From assembly GCA_030667035.1 (NCBI GenBank), contig DAOUWQ010000089.1:1-6516 (forward strand): a stretch of 6,516 nt of DNA. The letters are read 5' to 3'. The notes beneath the pieces are model-generated. The model had not been told where the DNA came from, made no database searches, and worked only from the letters and a program-made list of their open reading frames with translations. Positions 3,780 to 6,516 of this stretch are shown piece by piece. Numbering within the stretch: the stretch's first letter is position 1; each line of letters starts with the position of its first letter. The translations under genes were made by a program, and so were the position numbers. Source of the stretch: Candidatus Heimdallarchaeota archaeon (GTDB lineage Archaea > Asgardarchaeota > Heimdallarchaeia > JABLTI01).

Positions 3780-6516
3780 TCATTTAATTCGTAACAATTT
3801 TATTTCGAAGGGATTAAATTCTAATTTACATTTATTCTTTGAAATTTCAAAACTTTGTTTTATTGTTCCGTCGATTTTTACATTGGTGCCTTTGCTAAAC
3901 TGTTTGTGGAATTTTATCTCAGATTGTATACTTTCAGAAGATAAATTGAAAATTAGCACTTGAAGTTGTTCATCTCGTATTCTCATTGAGGACATTCTTA
4001 AATATTGATTTTCAACTTCAATTAGCGGTTTTGTAATATCTTTAACAGGTATGCTATCTTTGAAAACAACGTTTTGTGTTTCTAAACAAAATGCCTCTGA
4101 GTGATCTGCACTAAATGTGATTGTTTTTTCCTTTGAATGACTTAAGAAACTGTATCTAAATTGATATTCTACTCCTAATTCTTGAGCTCCTGGAGTTTCT
4201 AAAAATGGTCCGGCGTGTATTGGTCTCTCCGGGTAATCTGATCTCGAGAGATATCCAGTAGATCGGATAAGAGTTAATGCTAAAATTGATTTATCCACCA
4301 ATTCAACTTCTGGTAATCCTTTGTTGATTAACGTAAATGCAGTCTGGTCTTTTTCTTCTGATTCCACTCGAATAAATCGTTTCTGTGGCTGAATTCCTGA
4401 AGGTTGTTCAACAGCATCTTTGTTCTCAATAGCTTCTCCAAGTCTCTCAGTAAAACCAAAATGTGTTGATGTAATTGTATTTGTTGAATCATAAGGCATT
4501 GGGAAACAAATTCTAAATCTATGATCTTTTGCTGTGTTAACGAGTTTAGTAGTGATATCTATTCTAGGTATATCTCTATAAAATCTGAATGTTGTTTCTA
4601 TGACTATTTTTGCTTTCCCAGTTCTCTTTTCCCGTTTTTCATCAACTTCTTTAAACGTTTCAAAAGTTAATTTTTGATTTATTTCACTTACGAGTGATCC
4701 TTTCAAAGTAATTTTTCTTTTTACTTTTGAAACTTTAGTGACAAGTGGACCAAGTCGACCAAATGTGTACTCATCTCCACGATCACCCCAATCTTCGAAG
4801 TAGTGGAGATTACGAAACTCAGTTTGTAAATCTTTATCGTATAAATTCACTGATCCATTTTTATTGAATATAATATTATAGAATTGATTACTGACAGAGT
4901 TTTTAGTTACTATAATTGGTTCGATTTCTGTTTTACTTCCTTCCTTTTTCAGAGTTATTTTTGTAAATGACCAAGGATTCGTGGGTAACAATGCAATATA
5001 CGATTGTTTACTTCCCAATGAAACTTTGATGTGAAACTTCTTGTATTTCTTACTGTCTAAAATTTCCACCGCTTGATGTTGCATTGCTTTCACATCAAAT
5101 TCTCCAATTGATTCTTTATCACAAAGTAATGAAATATCTAGTATTGTTGGATCGCTATCTCTTGGAGCAAAGGATACTTCATTGATATAAACATCCATTA
5201 GCCTTCTACCAGGTAGCATTTTCAAACCTGCTCGAGTAACCATTGGACTCATAGTACTTTCAAAAAAGATATCTTCCGCTAATGTCATAGGTTGAATATC
5301 GTATTTTTCTCCCGATACTGTTTCGATTGATTTAATCTCATTGTCATCTAAAGAAAATTCCACACTCATAGGTATCTTTGAATTGTTTGTTGGATTGAAT
5401 AGTAAACAGGAAGAATCGCTTTTTTTAGTTTCCATTTTTTCTATCATTTCAAGTGAATCTTTAATTACTGATTCTACGATACCTTCCGCCCATGAATAGC
5501 GTGATTTCATCTCTTCATGAGTTTTATCAACTGAACATCCACAAATAGAATCATGTGGTTGATTTTTTAGCAACCATTTCCAAGCTAGATTCAGATAAGA
5601 AGTAGGATATTTCTTAGCTAGATTTAAATGTAAAATTGCACTAATGGGTTCTCCATGATGCACTAATAAATCCTCTATTTTTGTATCCCATTGTTTTATC
5701 CACATTCTTGCGGAATACGTATCTTGTAATAACGGTGCTTTTACTGATGAACGAAATTCTCCATAATAAATTGGTGGAGAGTACTTTTCATTTGCAATCA
5801 AATCTTTTAATTTGGATATATATTCATCCAAAAGACCTATTGTTAGTTTTAACTTGTCATTTGACAATTTTGGTATTTGTTCAATCAAAAATGTTTGAGG
5901 TAACTGATGATCTGTTCCATTCATCAGAAGATAAAATGGAAACGGCGAATAAGGTTTCAATTCACTTATTTTCTCATCAATCAATTCTTTTACTAAATCA
6001 ATGTTATCTGATAATCCGGCAAAATTACCATAGCTAAAAGGAAGATAGTTGCCCAAAATCTGACTCTTTGATTTTGGATGACTTTTCCAAATAAAAGGTA
6101 CTTTTGTTATTTCAGGTCCAACACCTCTCCACATAACCGCAGCAGTAAAATTAGTCAAATCAGATAATATCTGTGGGATGGCTCGAGTGTGACCAAATTG
6201 ATCAGGTAAATATCCCACTTGCATCTGAGGGATATCTAAGTTTTTAGCAAGATCAAAACTAACTTCAAGATTGCGGATTAAACTCTCTTGGCCTACTAAC
6301 CATTCATCTGGAAGAATATACCAAGGTCCAACGGAAATCTTTTTTTCGCGTATTAATTTGAGAAGCCTTTCTTTATTTTCTGGTCGTATTTCAAAGTAAT
6401 CTTCAAGAACAATTGTTTGTCCATCAAGCATAAAATAGTACTCTTTTTTCTCCATTATCTTGAGTAATTCATCAATTAATTTAACAAGTTTGTATCGAAA
6501 ATATTGAAAAGGTAAA
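3780..6516 (-). CDS. Glycoside hydrolase family 38 alpha-mannosidase, 5' end cut by the window
   Basis: A zinc-dependent retaining alpha-mannosidase that hydrolyses terminal alpha-mannosides. The visible part is 911 codons and stops with TGA at 3782-3780. The frame stays open past the ATG at 6455 to the edge, and the 20 extra residues (LPFQYFRYKLVKLIDELLKI) match the family segment just after the HWDREW zinc motif, so the true start lies only slightly outside. Numbering from the ATG at 6455: GQTIVLEDYF (12-21), GPWYILPDEWLV (43-54), the nucleophile Asp85 in GYLPDQFGH, NGTDHQ (179-184) with Asp182 the likely acid/base, and zinc ligand His301 in QPHDSICGCS. The middle helical domain spans about 205-320, and the beta-sandwich C-terminus about 350-890 includes FEDWGDRGDEY (553-563) and FYRDIPRIDITT (625-636). 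The length fits the family (MngB-type enzymes are near 880). MngB-like mannosylglycerate hydrolases and archaeal/bacterial glycan mannosidases share these motifs, so the substrate cannot be named. Localisation is unknown because the N-terminus is missing. Confidence 0.95.
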   Translation of the reverse strand, partial: LPFQYFRYKLVKLIDELLKIMEKKEYYFMLDGQTIVLEDYFEIRPENKERLLKLIREKKISVGPWYILPDEWLVGQESLIRNLEVSFDLAKNLDIPQMQVGYLPDQFGHTRAIPQILSDLTNFTAAVMWRGVGPEITKVPFIWKSHPKSKSQILGNYLPFSYGNFAGLSDNIDLVKELIDEKISELKPYSPFPFYLLMNGTDHQLPQTFLIEQIPKLSNDKLKLTIGLLDEYISKLKDLIANEKYSPPIYYGEFRSSVKAPLLQDTYSARMWIKQWDTKIEDLLVHHGEPISAILHLNLAKKYPTSYLNLAWKWLLKNQPHDSICGCSVDKTHEEMKSRYSWAEGIVESVIKDSLEMIEKMETKKSDSSCLLFNPTNNSKIPMSVEFSLDDNEIKSIETVSGEKYDIQPMTLAEDIFFESTMSPMVTRAGLKMLPGRRLMDVYINEVSFAPRDSDPTILDISLLCDKESIGEFDVKAMQHQAVEILDSKKYKKFHIKVSLGSKQSYIALLPTNPWSFTKITLKKEGSKTEIEPIIVTKNSVSNQFYNIIFNKNGSVNLYDKDLQTEFRNLHYFEDWGDRGDEYTFGRLGPLVTKVSKVKRKITLKGSLVSEINQKLTFETFKEVDEKREKRTGKAKIVIETTFRFYRDIPRIDITTKLVNTAKDHRFRICFPMPYDSTNTITSTHFGFTERLGEAIENKDAVEQPSGIQPQKRFIRVESEEKDQTAFTLINKGLPEVELVDKSILALTLIRSTGYLSRSDYPERPIHAGPFLETPGAQELGVEYQFRYSFLSHSKEKTITFSADHSEAFCLETQNVVFKDSIPVKDITKPLIEVENQYLRMSSMRIRDEQLQVLIFNLSSESIQSEIKFHKQFSKGTNVKIDGTIKQSFEISKNKCKLEFNPFEIKLLRIK

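Noticed and set aside
5681..6037. Plus-strand open frame of 118 codons opposite the mannosidase.
   Set aside because: It is antisense to conserved GH38 segments, including the GTDHQ region, and its composition looks like a shadow of the real gene.
296..6187. CTCGAG occurs six times (296, 2630, 3158, 4243, 5231, 6182), far more than expected in AT-rich DNA.
   Set aside because: Four of the six sites are Thr-Arg codon pairs written ACT CGA followed by G, and a fifth is Pro-Arg (CCT CGA G). All six lie in coding sequence, so preference for CGA arginine codons explains them better than a recognition signal.
1..6516. Search by eye for CRISPR arrays, tRNA or rRNA genes and insertion-sequence ends.
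   Set aside because: No regularly spaced repeats, cloverleaf-like segments, transposase-like frames or terminal inverted repeats were seen; nearly all of the window is taken up by the two large genes.

Overview
The window is AT-rich (about one third GC by eye) and every gene I can support lies on the minus strand. It looks like a chromosomal fragment of an AT-rich prokaryote. Signals are mixed. Shine-Dalgarno-like sites precede the likely starts, T-rich tracts follow the stops, and the TATA-like boxes could be read as archaeal TATA elements or bacterial -10 boxes. CGA is used repeatedly for arginine. An archaeal source (possibly Asgard/Heimdall-type) is my weak preference, and a bacterium is not excluded.

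Layout in the direction of transcription, from high to low coordinates. (1) 6516-3780: a glycoside hydrolase family 38 alpha-mannosidase, cut at its 5' end by the window edge so that the first part of its zinc site is missing. (2) 3779-3513: an intergenic region with a T-rich terminator, a TATAGT box embedded in an 8-bp inverted repeat, a 7-bp hairpin, and a possible 29-residue basic micro-ORF with a good ribosome binding site. (3) 3512-255: a 1085-residue protein with an N-terminal GNAT acetyltransferase domain, followed by about 900 residues of beta-rich sequence in which an Ig-like plus beta-sandwich pair appears to occur twice. (4) 254-107: a hairpin/T-run terminator, a TATAAT promoter candidate, two 12-bp palindromes 20 bp apart, and a Shine-Dalgarno site. 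(5) 106-1: the first 35 codons of a gene running off the window, encoding a basic N-terminus and a hydrophobic segment typical of a membrane protein.

The mannosidase would remove alpha-mannosyl residues. The large acetyltransferase shares a short sequence signature with the mannosidase's own C-terminal beta-sandwich, so it may bind or modify related glycans. The pairing suggests a locus for processing mannose-containing glycoconjugates. That joint role is inference. The unusual item is the giant GNAT fusion, whose substrate I cannot name.
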